Source: Paenibacillus sp. MBLB1832 (GTDB taxonomy: Bacteria > Bacillota > Bacilli > Paenibacillales > NBRC-103111). Taken from it: DNA of 64,000 nucleotides. A model generated the notes under the pieces. It did no database searches, was not told where the DNA came from, and worked only from the letters and a program-made list of their open reading frames with translations. The stretch covers positions 3,987,001-4,051,000 of the forward strand of contig NZ_CP130319.1 in assembly GCF_032271945.1 (NCBI RefSeq). Direction: 5' to 3'. Position 1 is the stretch's first letter. Each line of letters begins with the position of its first letter. The position numbers and the translations under genes were made by a program. Shown here in pieces: positions 18,073 to 27,367 of the stretch.

Positions 18073-18092
18073 CTATCGTTCTAATGTTAGTT
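18073..18092 (-). repeat. CCCGTTAG palindromic repeat 5, right half
   Basis: CTATCGTTCTAATGTTAG only; the left half is missing. It abuts the broken 5' end of the solute-binding protein gene, so the repeat marks a rearrangement breakpoint. Confidence 0.5.
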
Positions 18093-18118
18093 TAAAAAGC
18101 ACCATCGAATGATGGAGC

Positions 18119-19210
18119 TTGTGGGATTCCGCATTGGTGAATGGGAAACTGTACAATGTTCCGATGAACTTCCATGAGATTACGATAAACGGTGCCGTTG
18201 TTCGTGGCGATCTAATGAAAAAGTATGCCATTGGGGATATCAAAACATTGGAGGATTATGGCAAATACCTAGATGCGATTAAGAAAAATGAGCCGAATAT
18301 GGTTCCCTACGATGCTGGTGCCGATGGAAATCGTTTGTCAACCGTACATTCCAGAGCTACAGGGTATTTAGGAAATTTCGATCCTGTAGCCAATGTGACT
18401 ACGAAAGATTTTAAGAAAGCTTTTGATGTATTTGAACAAAAACCCAAGTTGGAATTTTTTAACCTCATGCATACCTGGAATGAAAATGGCTATTGGTCTA
18501 AGAACGCGCTTGTAAAGAAAGAAACTGCTAAAGATTCTTTCTCAGCCGGGAAGAGTGCCTCTTTCGTTGAGAACTTGCTTGCTGCAAACGCTGCCTATAT
18601 GAAGCTGAACGTCGCTCATCCGGAGTGGGATGTCAAATACTATCCCTTTAACCCCAATGTTCCGTATACGGCTAATCCATACATTAATAATGGCATGGCC
18701 ATTAATGCCAAATCGAAAAATGCTGAACGTGCACTCATGTTCCTTGATTTGCTCCGCAATGATAAAGAATATAACTTGCTCACGACATATGGGATTAAGG
18801 GCAAACATTACGACCTCTCACCAGAAGGCAAACTGATCGCGCTGCCAGATGCACAAAATTTCCCTGCAGATGGAGCTTGCCCGTGGGGATGGCGGGATGA
18901 CCGCTTCTATTTAACAGCTAACGGTGGACTGCCGAACTACAATCAAATTTTGGATAATGCGCGAAAAAACCTCATAGCCACGCCTATTAACAATTTTGTC
19001 TTTGACAACACAACCGTTAAATCACAAAAGGCTAACCTAGACAGTATTATTTCCCAGTACGTGGGGCCGCTGAATTTTGGCGTTACCTCCAGTACCGTTG
19101 AACAAGACTGGAACAACAATGTTGTCGCTAAATTAAAGACAGCAGGCGTCGACACCTACTTGCAAGAGTATCAAAAACAATTAGATGCTTATCTGGCAAA
19201 TTTAAAATAA
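18119..19210 (+). pseudogene. Extracellular sugar-binding lipoprotein (LipO-like, DUF3502), 5'-truncated
   Basis: 363 residues from a fortuitous TTG; an in-frame TGA lies just upstream. The signal peptide, lipobox and first ~120-150 residues of the ~500-aa family are missing. The remaining part has solute-binding lobes (GKLYNVPMNFHEI, AINAKSKNAERALMFLDLLR). It ends with a DUF3502 C-terminus (NFVFDNTTVKSQKANLDSII ... EEYQKQLDAYLANLK-like). Without a signal peptide it cannot reach the cell surface. The break coincides with a CCCGTTAG repeat end. It was probably part of a sugar ABC importer. Confidence 0.82.
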
Positions 19211-19578
19211 ATCGTTAGAAAAGATGAATATTGGCATGAAAAAGGAGCTAAGCTGCTACACCTGCTTAGCTCCTTGTGTTTGATCCATAGCTGCTTTTCT
19301 TAAGCACATTGTGGGCAAGAGAAAGCCTACCGACAATTAAAACAGTTTTCTGCTTCGACTCATACCAAAGCAAGTTTAGAGAAACATAGTCTCGCCAAAT
19401 TTGACGGGGTATTTAACAGTCAATTCTCAGATACAGGGAATCTGGGACACGTAGGCGATGCGGCTATGGTCGTAGGGTTCAACGTTATGACACTGAGCAA
19501 TGGCTATTTTGCCCCGCAGGAGCCAAACGCCTTCACGATCAGCTCCCCCAGGACTGTACTAGGCCGCTCTTTGCCCTC
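19211..19578. other. Intergenic stretch with possible decayed frame
   Basis: Contains the terminator at 19242-19275. After it, an open plus-strand frame (about 19304-19591, after a stop and without a start) reads KFDGVFNSQFSDTGNLGHVG and AAMVVGFNVMTLSNGYFAPQ. This looks like protein but I cannot assign it, and it has no ribosome site. Probably a relic. Confidence 0.35.
19242..19275 (+). terminator. Terminator after the truncated solute-binding gene
   Basis: A 12-bp stem AAGGAGCTAAGC / GCTTAGCTCCTT with a 10-base loop, about 30 nt after the stop. The T-run is weak (GTGTTTG). Confidence 0.6.
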
Positions 19579-21564
19579 TTATTGCCGGTAAAAGACAACA
19601 TCATCGAAACGAATCCACTGTCCGGCATCACCATTCGAATAGAATTCCACCTCGGCCGTTGTACCAGTCACATTAACATTGGATATCGTAATTTGTGTCC
19701 ATGTGGACGAATTCGCTACGGTGTTGATATCCGTCTGGGCCAATACATTTCCGCCTGACTTGTCACGCACAATGAGAATAGGTGAAACCGTCTGGTTGTC
19801 TGTACTCATGACCCAGGCTTTGACGGTGTACAACCCGCTGCCAAGACCCGTGAAGTTCTGATAAGTGGATACGCGGTAAGGTGCGCCAGATGCGTAATGT
19901 ACACCGCGATAAGTGCCGCTATGCCCTCCGGCCTCCACCTTGGCGCTGGTCGTGCTGCCGCCGGCAGGCACCCAGACGCTCCAACTACTGAGCGAGCCGC
20001 TTTCCAAGCCGGCATTCTGCACGAGATTCGCCGCAGATGTGGCGCTGTTGAACACTTTGAACGCTCGGATTGCCGCTGTCTTGCCGGATACAACCCCAGT
20101 TACATAAAGACGCACTTTGCTTGTAGTGACTGGATTAAACGTATCCAATTGTTCTCCTATGCCCAGCGTTGTGCCTGAAACCGCATCAATCCAGGACGAG
20201 CCGTTCCATGTCTGGATTTTGTAATCGGTTATGTTCGTTGCCCCTTCAGTCACCGCAGTTCTATTGATCGTTGTGGGTGCTCCGAAATCGATCTGAAGCC
20301 ATTCCCCCGCACCCTTACCGGATGCCGCACTCCAGCCTGTGCTAGTTGTATAACCGTCAATAGCCTTGTACGCGGTTCTGGAGCTGTCGAGTTCACTCGA
20401 GGCGGAAGCTGTCTTGCGTACGGCTAGATCATTCAATACAAATCCGGGCCAGTATTTGTTCATCAGAATAGCGTACCACTGTCGGCCATGCTCACGAAGC
20501 CCGTTCTCATTAAAATGTATCCAAATGCCATCGGGATGATTGCTGTCCACATTTTTATAACGCCATGCAGCATCCAGCAGATTCGTGTTCGGCCCTAGGA
20601 ACGTGTTTGCCACATCGGTGAAAGTCTTCTGCTGGCTAGCCGCAATGGCGGCCACTTGAGCAGGATCCCGGAGAGACTGATTATTTTTGTCAAAAGCGTC
20701 GCCCGTCTGGGCGATGCCCCACGGTATAGACCAGCCGCCATCTGTGCGGGACTGGTTGATGACATTGGTTAGCTTCGCTTCATAGACTGCAGGGTCCGTG
20801 GACAAATCCCCCTCGCCTTGATGCCACAAGGCTGCGCGGATGCCCTTAGGTCCAACTTTGGAGAGTGCCGCTGAGATGCGCGGATACAGGGTGCCGCCAG
20901 GCTGCCAGTCGAGTACGGAGGTGGAGCCTTTGCCTGTGGAGATGAGCCCGATCGGCACTTGCAGCGTTTCGTGCAACAGCTCGGCCATGCCAGTCCACGG
21001 CGAACCACCTGAGCAATCTGCGCCTGGCAGCGGGTCGGCACCGAATGCCCACCCACCGGTGTTGTAATTCATTGCCGCTACCCGGTCGTCCGCAGGCGTC
21101 ACTTTCGTCTCGCCGCAGTTCGCCGAATTGGACTGCCCGGCAGCCAGAAACACTTCACCCACGCCGATTTTATTCACGGTAGCTGTAGCAACCACGGAAG
21201 ACCCACTAAGCAGCTGCACCTGAAGCTGATACCAACCACCTGCAGACAGCTTGAGGCTGCCCGAATAATTGCCGCCAGCGCTTGCGGGATTGGCGACAAT
21301 CGTCGTCCATCCCACTGGGACCCCATTGCCGCCGGACATCAGCACTGCCTGTGCCTGTATCGCCGTATACGTGCCGGCGCTGTAATTGCCCTTGATAACA
21401 ACCGAGGCGCTGTTTGTGTCATCCCGCTGGATGACCGTGTACGACCCCGGCGTCGAGATGGAGATGGTATCTGCCGCCAAGGCCACAGGAGCCACCTGCA
21501 GCAGGGCGCCAAGCGCCAGTATTGCAGCAGCCATGAGCGACACGTAGATGAATCGCAATCTCAC
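19579..21564 (-). CDS. Secreted SGNH-type carbohydrate esterase with discoidin and C-terminal carbohydrate-binding domains
   Basis: 661 aa, GTG start behind GGAGGATGG. Sec signal peptide ~1-30 ending ALA. A beta-rich domain follows to ~125. Then comes a sialate-O-acetylesterase-like SGNH domain at ~130-385: nucleophile in AAGQSNSANCG, block ALWHQGEGD, and catalytic His near NHPDGIWIHFNENGL. Next is an F5/8-type C (discoidin) domain (~390-510: AYKAIDGYTTSTGWSAASGK). A CenC-like binding module (~515-661: NAGLESGSLSSWSVW ... WIRFDDVVFY) ends the protein. It likely removes acetyl groups from an extracellular polysaccharide while held on substrate by the binding modules. It lies 16 nt after the GH-A hydrolase gene, so one operon. 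Confidence 0.8.
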   Translation of the reverse strand: MRLRFIYVSLMAAAILALGALLQVAPVALAADTISISTPGSYTVIQRDDTNSASVVIKGNYSAGTYTAIQAQAVLMSGGNGVPVGWTTIVANPASAGGNYSGSLKLSAGGWYQLQVQLLSGSSVVATATVNKIGVGEVFLAAGQSNSANCGETKVTPADDRVAAMNYNTGGWAFGADPLPGADCSGGSPWTGMAELLHETLQVPIGLISTGKGSTSVLDWQPGGTLYPRISAALSKVGPKGIRAALWHQGEGDLSTDPAVYEAKLTNVINQSRTDGGWSIPWGIAQTGDAFDKNNQSLRDPAQVAAIAASQQKTFTDVANTFLGPNTNLLDAAWRYKNVDSNHPDGIWIHFNENGLREHGRQWYAILMNKYWPGFVLNDLAVRKTASASSELDSSRTAYKAIDGYTTSTGWSAASGKGAGEWLQIDFGAPTTINRTAVTEGATNITDYKIQTWNGSSWIDAVSGTTLGIGEQLDTFNPVTTSKVRLYVTGVVSGKTAAIRAFKVFNSATSAANLVQNAGLESGSLSSWSVWVPAGGSTTSAKVEAGGHSGTYRGVHYASGAPYRVSTYQNFTGLGSGLYTVKAWVMSTDNQTVSPILIVRDKSGGNVLAQTDINTVANSSTWTQITISNVNVTGTTAEVEFYSNGDAGQWIRFDDVVFYRQ

Positions 21565-21580
21565 TAGACCATCCTCCTTC

Positions 21581-23041
21581 TTATTGAATCGTGCCTGTCA
21601 GCACAGTAAACGAGTATGGCGAGTAGCCGATCGACAACCCTGTGGACATATTTACCCCGGTATGTGTCGCAATCGGGCTTGGATAGCCATTCGAGTCCTG
21701 AATGTACTGGCTGTAATCCTCATTATTTTGCACATCGGTTGCGTTATTATGGTACTTGTAGCGGGTAAAGTTGCCGGTGCCACCGCCGGTGATGGTTACG
21801 TTAATGTCTTTGACTGTATTCGTTTTGTTCAGAATGAGAATGGACCACTGGTTCGTACCGTTCTTGTTCACAGCTGTAATGCGGACACCTGGATCAGACG
21901 AAGCCACATCATACACGGTCGAGTTCGCCCAGACATACTTGGATAGCAAGTAATGCACATAGAACCAAGGGCGGAGCGTCATATTAGCGTCAAGCTCGTA
22001 CGGTTCCCATAATCCCCAGCGCTTCACGCTGCCGGTTTTGCTGGAATCATAACGCCCGGATTCGTCCAACATCCAGGTGGATAAATACTTCACGCCGCCG
22101 TTCATCGCCTGAATGGACATATCCGCCACTTCAAGCCCGTATTTATGCTTGCGGATGTTGAGCTGCGAATCGGCGTTGCTGTTGCTGTCGCCGGGGATTG
22201 CCGCCTTCGCCCGGCCGTCGCCGAACTCCGTCAAATACAAGGACTGGATCGGCGTTTTGCCACGCAGCCAGTTGTTGACAGAGCGCAGCTGACCTTCAAG
22301 TCCACCGGTCTCATAATTCCACGTATCCAGACCAAAGTACAAATGATGCGACCATGTACTGACCTTGCTGTCCCAGTAATTGTCGTTCATCAGCGCCGTG
22401 TTGTTATAGTAGCCAGGACCATCGATGGGCAGTGTAGACAATCCGTGCGTGTTGGCGCTGAGCGCGTTCTTCAGATTGGTGATGCCCGAATGCCACGCCG
22501 TGGCATCGGAAGGTTCATTCGCCACATCAACGGATGCAATATTGCTCAAGCCTTCCGTATAGGTCAGCCGGTCCAACTGCTTAACCAGCTCGAGGGACCA
22601 CTCCGGTGTGCTGTAGGCCGGTTTGGCCGAAGGGGTTGTGAACGTATTTTTATCCCCAGGCGTAAGTAAGATTTTCGTATTCACACTCTCCAAAAAGTTC
22701 GCCCAGCTGACCACTTTGGTCCACTGTGGCTTGGTCCAGTCATCGGCGCTGTTCAGGTTGTTCACGTCCGACTTGTGCGCATCGCTCGGGCTCCAAAAGC
22801 GGACTAACGGCAGATCCATCGCGTCGATACGCGCCTGCACTTTGGCGAGCTTGTCTGTCGGCCAGTTGGCAATGATGGTGGCGTTCGAGATGTTGGTGCC
22901 AATGCCCTGGAAATACGTCTCCGCCTTGGCGGACTTATCGATTGTCGCATTCTGCGCAGCTAGTGCGCTTAGCGGCAGGATTGTCGACGAGATGGCGACG
23001 AGTGCCGTGAGTCCTGCCCCGCATTTAAACCATTTTTTCAT
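21581..23041 (-). CDS. Secreted clan GH-A glycoside hydrolase
   Basis: 486 aa with a Sec signal peptide (MKKWFKCGAGLTALVAIS...ALAAQ). TIM barrel ~30-370: the acid/base Glu is in SVDVANEPSDA and the nucleophile Glu in LYLTEFGDG, the NEP/TEF arrangement of clan GH-A. A beta-sandwich tail (~380-486: ITAVNKNGTNQWSILILNK) resembles the C-terminal domain of GH30/GH39-like enzymes. I cannot name the family or substrate. It is followed by the esterase gene and preceded by a regulatory region shared with the heparinase-like gene, so all three probably attack the same acetylated polysaccharide. Start ATG behind CAAGGAGGC. Confidence 0.75.
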   Translation of the reverse strand: MKKWFKCGAGLTALVAISSTILPLSALAAQNATIDKSAKAETYFQGIGTNISNATIIANWPTDKLAKVQARIDAMDLPLVRFWSPSDAHKSDVNNLNSADDWTKPQWTKVVSWANFLESVNTKILLTPGDKNTFTTPSAKPAYSTPEWSLELVKQLDRLTYTEGLSNIASVDVANEPSDATAWHSGITNLKNALSANTHGLSTLPIDGPGYYNNTALMNDNYWDSKVSTWSHHLYFGLDTWNYETGGLEGQLRSVNNWLRGKTPIQSLYLTEFGDGRAKAAIPGDSNSNADSQLNIRKHKYGLEVADMSIQAMNGGVKYLSTWMLDESGRYDSSKTGSVKRWGLWEPYELDANMTLRPWFYVHYLLSKYVWANSTVYDVASSDPGVRITAVNKNGTNQWSILILNKTNTVKDINVTITGGGTGNFTRYKYHNNATDVQNNEDYSQYIQDSNGYPSPIATHTGVNMSTGLSIGYSPYSFTVLTGTIQ

Positions 23042-23115
23042 TACTGATGCCTCCTTGGTAAGTGGGTTTGTGATGGTAGTAAACGCTTACACATTTATTG
23101 TAGCCGTAAAGCGGA

Positions 23116-23223
23116 ATGTGCATGTGAACTTATTTTACTCTTGTGTGCCAATAATCTACCTGTTTCGTCGGCTCTATACCTTTGCAAAGGGTTCTTGTCG
23201 CAAGAGGTAAAGAGATGCCACTC
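23116..23223 (-). promoter_or_regulatory. Shared upstream regulatory region, copy A
   Basis: Upstream of the GH-A hydrolase. It shares two blocks with copy B (25246-25353): TGTGCATGTGAA plus AATAATCTACCTGTTTCGTCG, and CTTGTCGCAAGAGGTAAAGA. Same block order and similar distance to the minus-strand gene start in both copies. Probable binding region for the locus regulator. Confidence 0.6.
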
Positions 23224-23279
23224 AAAAGCATCCCCCAACTTGTTTAACTACAATATGATCTCTCTCAATCAATTAGCGT

Positions 23280-25148
23280 TTAAACTTGCCGAATCTGCAG
23301 CTTCCATTCCGCTTGTCTCACGGCTTCGAAAGCAATAAGCTGCATGCGATACAATGTATTTCCCCACGCGTGGTTAAGCTTGGCATCTTGGAAATCAATT
23401 CGTTTCACCTTAACACTGAACTGATTCTTGTCAAACTGAATTTGCAGCACTTTGCCACATTCCGCCTTGAGCAAAATGGTGTTGCCATCTATTAATGGCT
23501 CAACAGGTGTCATAAGGTTTAGCCGCACATCGGCAGTCGGAGTGGTGAGCGTAATGGCGTCGATGACGATTACTTCCTTCTGGGATGCCCTATTCAAGGC
23601 AACACGGCGCTTCAACGAAGCGATGCCTGCTTCATCTGGGTATGCTGCTGCCAGTTCCAGCGAGAACGAAGCTTCCGAGTCTGTACAAATGTATTGTACA
23701 TCCTCTGCACGGTAGGCCTGTCCCGCATGCTGCTGCATGCCTCTGATGGTCGGCAGGTTATGGTACGCTGACTGCATCGTCCAAATTTGGTAACGTTCAG
23801 GACCGAACGTACGAGCGGAGTACACCTCGACACCTATGTCAATTAGGAATGGCTGTCCGTCCGCATAGACGATAAATTGACCAATGTCGTTGTGGTTGTG
23901 GCTCTCGCCGTTATGCCCGCCCTTGGCAGCAACGTACAGCCCTTCTGCGCTTCCTGCATATTCGCGTGCAGCCATGAACTGGATGTCCGGCAACCACACA
24001 TCGCGCAGTAGCGGAGCGCTCTTGGGAAGCTGTGAACTCATCGGCCGAAACCAACTCCAAAGCGTGCGAATCGGATGAAGGTAGTCCAACGCCGACACCA
24101 CTTCCTTGCGCAAAGAATCCCCTAACGCCATTAAACGTTCGTCCTTGATGGCGGCGCCATAACGGCTCACCAGATGTGGGGAGACATAGGGGCGAGCACT
24201 GCCATCCGCAAAATTCACAAACCAGTCATCTGCAATATGACTGTACAGCACGTATCGACCGATCTCCTGTATAAGCGGCTGTTCGTATACCTGCAGGCGT
24301 CCAGCCGTCGCCAAATGCAGCCATTCCAAACAATCAAGCATCGAACCACCCGCCACGTTCCAATACGTAGCTCCTTCGTCGCAGCCTCCATCTGGCGCGT
24401 AGTTGGCGATAAAGGCATCTAAACTCTTCACGATACGTGCTACCACTTGGGCGAGACGCTCCTCATTTTTCATAAAGAGCAGACATACAGGCAGCAAATT
24501 CGAATAGATCCATGGATTCCAGTTATTCACCGCACGCACATTTGGCGTAAACCCCATCCACCAGAAATCCGAGCGTTGCTCGTACACATCGATAACCCGT
24601 GTCTGCAACTCCACCCAGAGCCGACCGCCAAGATCCTGCGACAGCCTATCCAGAGGGCGCTGCAATATCCAGTACGTAACCGCGAGCAAGCCTGCAATTT
24701 CGCCTGTTACATGGCAAATCGCCTGATCGTTGATGTCTGGCAGCAATTTGCCCTCGCGGCCGTTCACATATTGATGTGCAGGATGCAACCAGGTTGATTG
24801 TTCACAAAATGTCCAGATTCCATCTGCGATTTCGACTAAGAACCGACCCTCGCCTTCTATGCATTCGGCAATTAACAGGTCGAATAGTCTTTTTCGTCGT
24901 TCATTCAAAACAGTCTCATAGCGCTTTCTGTCACCTGTACGAACATAGTCCATGAAAGAAGAAGCCCGAAGGACCGGCCATTCTTTTCCTAAGGCTTGCT
25001 CTCCCAGCTGCAAATAAGTCTGTTGGATGACAAGAGGAAGACCTTGCCAGGCATCGCGATCTTCATAGCGTGGGAATGGCTTCAGATGCTCCTTAGAAAT
25101 TAACAACTGGGGCAATTCGGCGAACAATGGATGCATACTGATTTTCAT
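23280..25148 (-). CDS. Heparinase II/III-like polysaccharide lyase family protein, cytoplasmic
   Basis: 622 aa from ATG 25148, behind AAAGGATTG. No signal peptide. The N-terminal half is an all-alpha toroid (AAGLLAVTYWILQRPLDRL-type helices, VRAVNNWNPWIYSNLLPVCL). The C-terminal half is a beta-sandwich of the heparinase II/III type (AAKGGHNGESHNHNDIGQFI with conserved His/Asn and QPFLIDIGVEVYSARTFGPE). Such proteins cleave uronate-containing oligosaccharides by beta-elimination. Its cytosolic location suggests it degrades imported fragments released by the secreted enzymes. Divergent from the ABC importer operon, with the shared regulatory repeat between them. Confidence 0.75.
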   Translation of the reverse strand: MKISMHPLFAELPQLLISKEHLKPFPRYEDRDAWQGLPLVIQQTYLQLGEQALGKEWPVLRASSFMDYVRTGDRKRYETVLNERRKRLFDLLIAECIEGEGRFLVEIADGIWTFCEQSTWLHPAHQYVNGREGKLLPDINDQAICHVTGEIAGLLAVTYWILQRPLDRLSQDLGGRLWVELQTRVIDVYEQRSDFWWMGFTPNVRAVNNWNPWIYSNLLPVCLLFMKNEERLAQVVARIVKSLDAFIANYAPDGGCDEGATYWNVAGGSMLDCLEWLHLATAGRLQVYEQPLIQEIGRYVLYSHIADDWFVNFADGSARPYVSPHLVSRYGAAIKDERLMALGDSLRKEVVSALDYLHPIRTLWSWFRPMSSQLPKSAPLLRDVWLPDIQFMAAREYAGSAEGLYVAAKGGHNGESHNHNDIGQFIVYADGQPFLIDIGVEVYSARTFGPERYQIWTMQSAYHNLPTIRGMQQHAGQAYRAEDVQYICTDSEASFSLELAAAYPDEAGIASLKRRVALNRASQKEVIVIDAITLTTPTADVRLNLMTPVEPLIDGNTILLKAECGKVLQIQFDKNQFSVKVKRIDFQDAKLNHAWGNTLYRMQLIAFEAVRQAEWKLQIRQV

Positions 25149-25245
25149 AGCCGACAATCCTTTCCTGATGATTTGCTTATCTGTAGATCTTATAACGCTA
25201 ATTGAGCGGATTCTTACGCATCCTACATTATAGCCCTCCTCCAGG

Positions 25246-25353
25246 GTGTGCACGTGAAATTAGTTTACCTTTATGTGCGAATAATCCACCTGTTTCCGTC
25301 GCACTCCTCCTCTTAGCGTATGCCTTGTCGCAGGAGGTAAAGAAATTGCACAC
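25246..25353. promoter_or_regulatory. Shared upstream regulatory region, copy B
   Basis: In the divergent gap between the heparinase-like gene and the importer operon. It matches copy A in GCGAATAATCCACCTGTTTC and TTGTCGCAGGAGGTAAAGAA. The terminal GGTAAAGAAATTGCACACAT recurs as GGTAAAGAAGTGGCACATAA before the lipoprotein gene (copy C). Confidence 0.6.
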
Positions 25354-25440
25354 ATTAGTCAAGGCGTCCCACACCTTACCCAATTTTTCCTTCTAACATA
25401 GAACTATGGCAAGCACATTCATCAAGGAGGAACTTTTTGT

Positions 25441-26385
25441 ATGCAACCATCATCGATTAATGCGGGTACCGCTGCCCCTATCAGCACTACACAGCGCCGC
25501 CGCCCGCCACGTAACCGCGAAGCCCTCGTCGGCTGGCTCTTTCTCGTCCCGGAATTCGTCGGCGTCGCCGTCTTCGGCTTGTTCCCGCTGCTATTCTCCT
25601 TATTCCTTAGCTTCTGCGACTGGAATATGGTCGGCGGCCTGTCCGCGATCCATTATAGCGGCCTGGACAATTTTAAAGCCATGCTGCATGACAGCAAGGT
25701 CATCGCCGGACTCAAAAACAACGTCTTGTACACGCTGTATACAGTTCCGATCAGCATGGCGCTCGCACTGCTCGCTGCGGTCATCATTCATTCCAAAGTA
25801 TATTTCCAAAGCTACTTTAAGGTAACGTTCTTCATCCCTTACATCTCCTCTATCATCGCTCTGAGCGCTGTATGGAGCGCACTATTCCATCCGTCGCTAG
25901 GCCCTGTCAATCGGCTGCTCACCGCGATCGGCGTAGCGAACCCGCCTAAGTGGCTAGCGGACACCCACTACTCGCTTACTTCAATTATCATCATCATGAT
26001 TTGGGCGGGAATCGGGTACCAAATCATTATTTTCCTGGCTGGTCTGAGCAACATTCCCCAGGATCTGTACGAAGCCGCTGACATCGACGGCGCGAACGAG
26101 AGGCAGAAATTTATCCGTATCACGCTGCCGCTGCTCGGTCCCACAATCTCCTTCTTGGTCATCACGCTCATCATGTCATCTTTTAAGGTGTTCGATCCGA
26201 TCGCGTTCCTGACACAAGGAGGACCGAATCAATCCTCCACCGTACTTGTGTACCGAATTTATGAGGAAGGCTTTCAAAACTTCCGCATGGGCTATGCCTC
26301 GGCAATCTCCTGGCTGCTGTTCCTTATCGTGGCTTGCGTGACGTTCCTCACATGGAAAATCCAGAACAAGACAACCCATTACTAG
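25441..26385 (+). CDS. Sugar ABC transporter permease (MalF/UgpA type)
   Basis: 314 aa with six predicted helices after a basic N-terminus (TTQRRRPPRNREALVGWLFL). EAA loop visible as YEAADIDGANERQKFIRITLP at ~205-225. Forms a heteromeric channel with the next gene product. ATG behind AAGGAGGAACTTTTTGT. First gene of permease-permease-lipoprotein-kinase-regulator on the plus strand. No ATPase gene is present, so a shared MsmX/UgpC-type ATPase must serve. Confidence 0.88.
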   Translation: MQPSSINAGTAAPISTTQRRRPPRNREALVGWLFLVPEFVGVAVFGLFPLLFSLFLSFCDWNMVGGLSAIHYSGLDNFKAMLHDSKVIAGLKNNVLYTLYTVPISMALALLAAVIIHSKVYFQSYFKVTFFIPYISSIIALSAVWSALFHPSLGPVNRLLTAIGVANPPKWLADTHYSLTSIIIIMIWAGIGYQIIIFLAGLSNIPQDLYEAADIDGANERQKFIRITLPLLGPTISFLVITLIMSSFKVFDPIAFLTQGGPNQSSTVLVYRIYEEGFQNFRMGYASAISWLLFLIVACVTFLTWKIQNKTTHY

Positions 26386-26397
26386 GAGGTGATAACC

Positions 26398-27225
26398 TTG
26401 AATCGTACGTTAATAAAATCTATCACAACCGCCATCATGGGCGTGTTCTCCCTGCTGTTTCTCATTCCGCTATTCTGGATGGTCTCCACCTCGGCTAAGG
26501 TCGAGAAAGATGTGATGGTATTTCCTATTCAGTGGATTCCGCAGCAATGGAACTGGGTCGGCAATTTCAAAACCGTATGGATGAGCAAAGTGCCGTTCGC
26601 CCTGTTTTATTTTAACTCGCTGAAGCTTGCTATTCTGTCCACTCTCATTACACTGTTCATCTCAGCCATGGCTGCCTACGCCTTCACGAAGCTGGAATTC
26701 AAAGGGCGAGACACAGCCTTCGGCGTACTGCTGGCGTTCATGATCATTCCACCCGAGGCGACACTCGTCCCGCGCTACATTCTCATGAAGTGGTTCCATC
26801 TGATCGACTCCCATGCTGGGATTGTCATTATGAATATGTTTGCCGTCTACTTCACGTTCCTGCTGCGGCAGTTCATGCTGGGCATCAACCAAGAATATAT
26901 GGAAGCAGCCAAAATTGATGGATCCGGCTATGTCCGGTCGTTCCTGCAAATCATTCTGCCCCTATCCAAGCCAATTCTCGCAACCGTGGCGATTATCAAG
27001 TTCATTTGGACGTGGAACGATTACCAGGGACCGCTCATTTTCATTTTCAATCAGAAGCTGTATCCGATTACGCTCGGCATGCAGATGTTCAAGGATCAAT
27101 ACGCGGACAATTATGCTGTGATGATGATGGCTTCGCTCTCCGCAATCATTCCGCTCGTCATCGTGTTTATTGTCATGCAGCGCCAAGTCATCAACGGTAT
27201 CACGCTAGGCGGGGTCAAGGGATAG
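26398..27225 (+). CDS. Sugar ABC transporter permease (MalG/UgpE type)
   Basis: 275 aa from a TTG start at 26398, seven bases after AGGAGGTG; the alternative GTG at 26389 overlaps the ribosome site itself. Six helices; EAA loop YMEAAKIDGSGYVRSFLQII around residue 175. Ends in the typical QRQVINGITLGGVKG tail. Spacing to the upstream permease is 12 nt, so co-translated partner. Confidence 0.88.
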   Translation: MNRTLIKSITTAIMGVFSLLFLIPLFWMVSTSAKVEKDVMVFPIQWIPQQWNWVGNFKTVWMSKVPFALFYFNSLKLAILSTLITLFISAMAAYAFTKLEFKGRDTAFGVLLAFMIIPPEATLVPRYILMKWFHLIDSHAGIVIMNMFAVYFTFLLRQFMLGINQEYMEAAKIDGSGYVRSFLQIILPLSKPILATVAIIKFIWTWNDYQGPLIFIFNQKLYPITLGMQMFKDQYADNYAVMMMASLSAIIPLVIVFIVMQRQVINGITLGGVKG

Positions 27226-27253
27226 TTGACAACCCCATGAGATTGGCACAACC

Positions 27254-27278
27254 TAGGTAAAGAAGTGGCACATAATGC
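27254..27278 (+). promoter_or_regulatory. Shared regulatory motif, copy C
   Basis: TAGGTAAAGAAGTGGCACAT about 100 nt before the lipoprotein start, matching the distal block of copies A and B. It suggests a separate, co-regulated promoter for the binding protein, which is normally needed in excess. Confidence 0.5.
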
Positions 27279-27367
27279 GCAACGGTTTACACATACCGCT
27301 TTACATAATCAATTAAGATGAAGACAAGCAACAGAAACTTGCCTAAGAGACGAAAGGGGTTTGTTCA

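Larger units (their letters stand above)
17732..18118. other. Gene-free stretch with two hairpins
   Basis: Between IS110 copy 2 and the truncated solute-binding gene. It contains a 19-bp perfect palindrome (17930-17973), a bidirectional terminator-like hairpin (17982-18008), an ATATAT tract and the right half of a CCCGTTAG repeat. The long minus-strand frame through it crosses the palindrome and is not convincing as a gene. Confidence 0.55.

Noticed and set aside
14649-18092. Integron cassette array with attC sites
   Set aside because: Genes share one orientation and are separated by palindromic repeats with CTAAC/GTTAG ends, which recalls attC. But the outer motifs are direct (CTAACG at both ends when read along the genes) rather than the inverted RYYYAAC/GTTRRRY pair, and no integron integrase is present.
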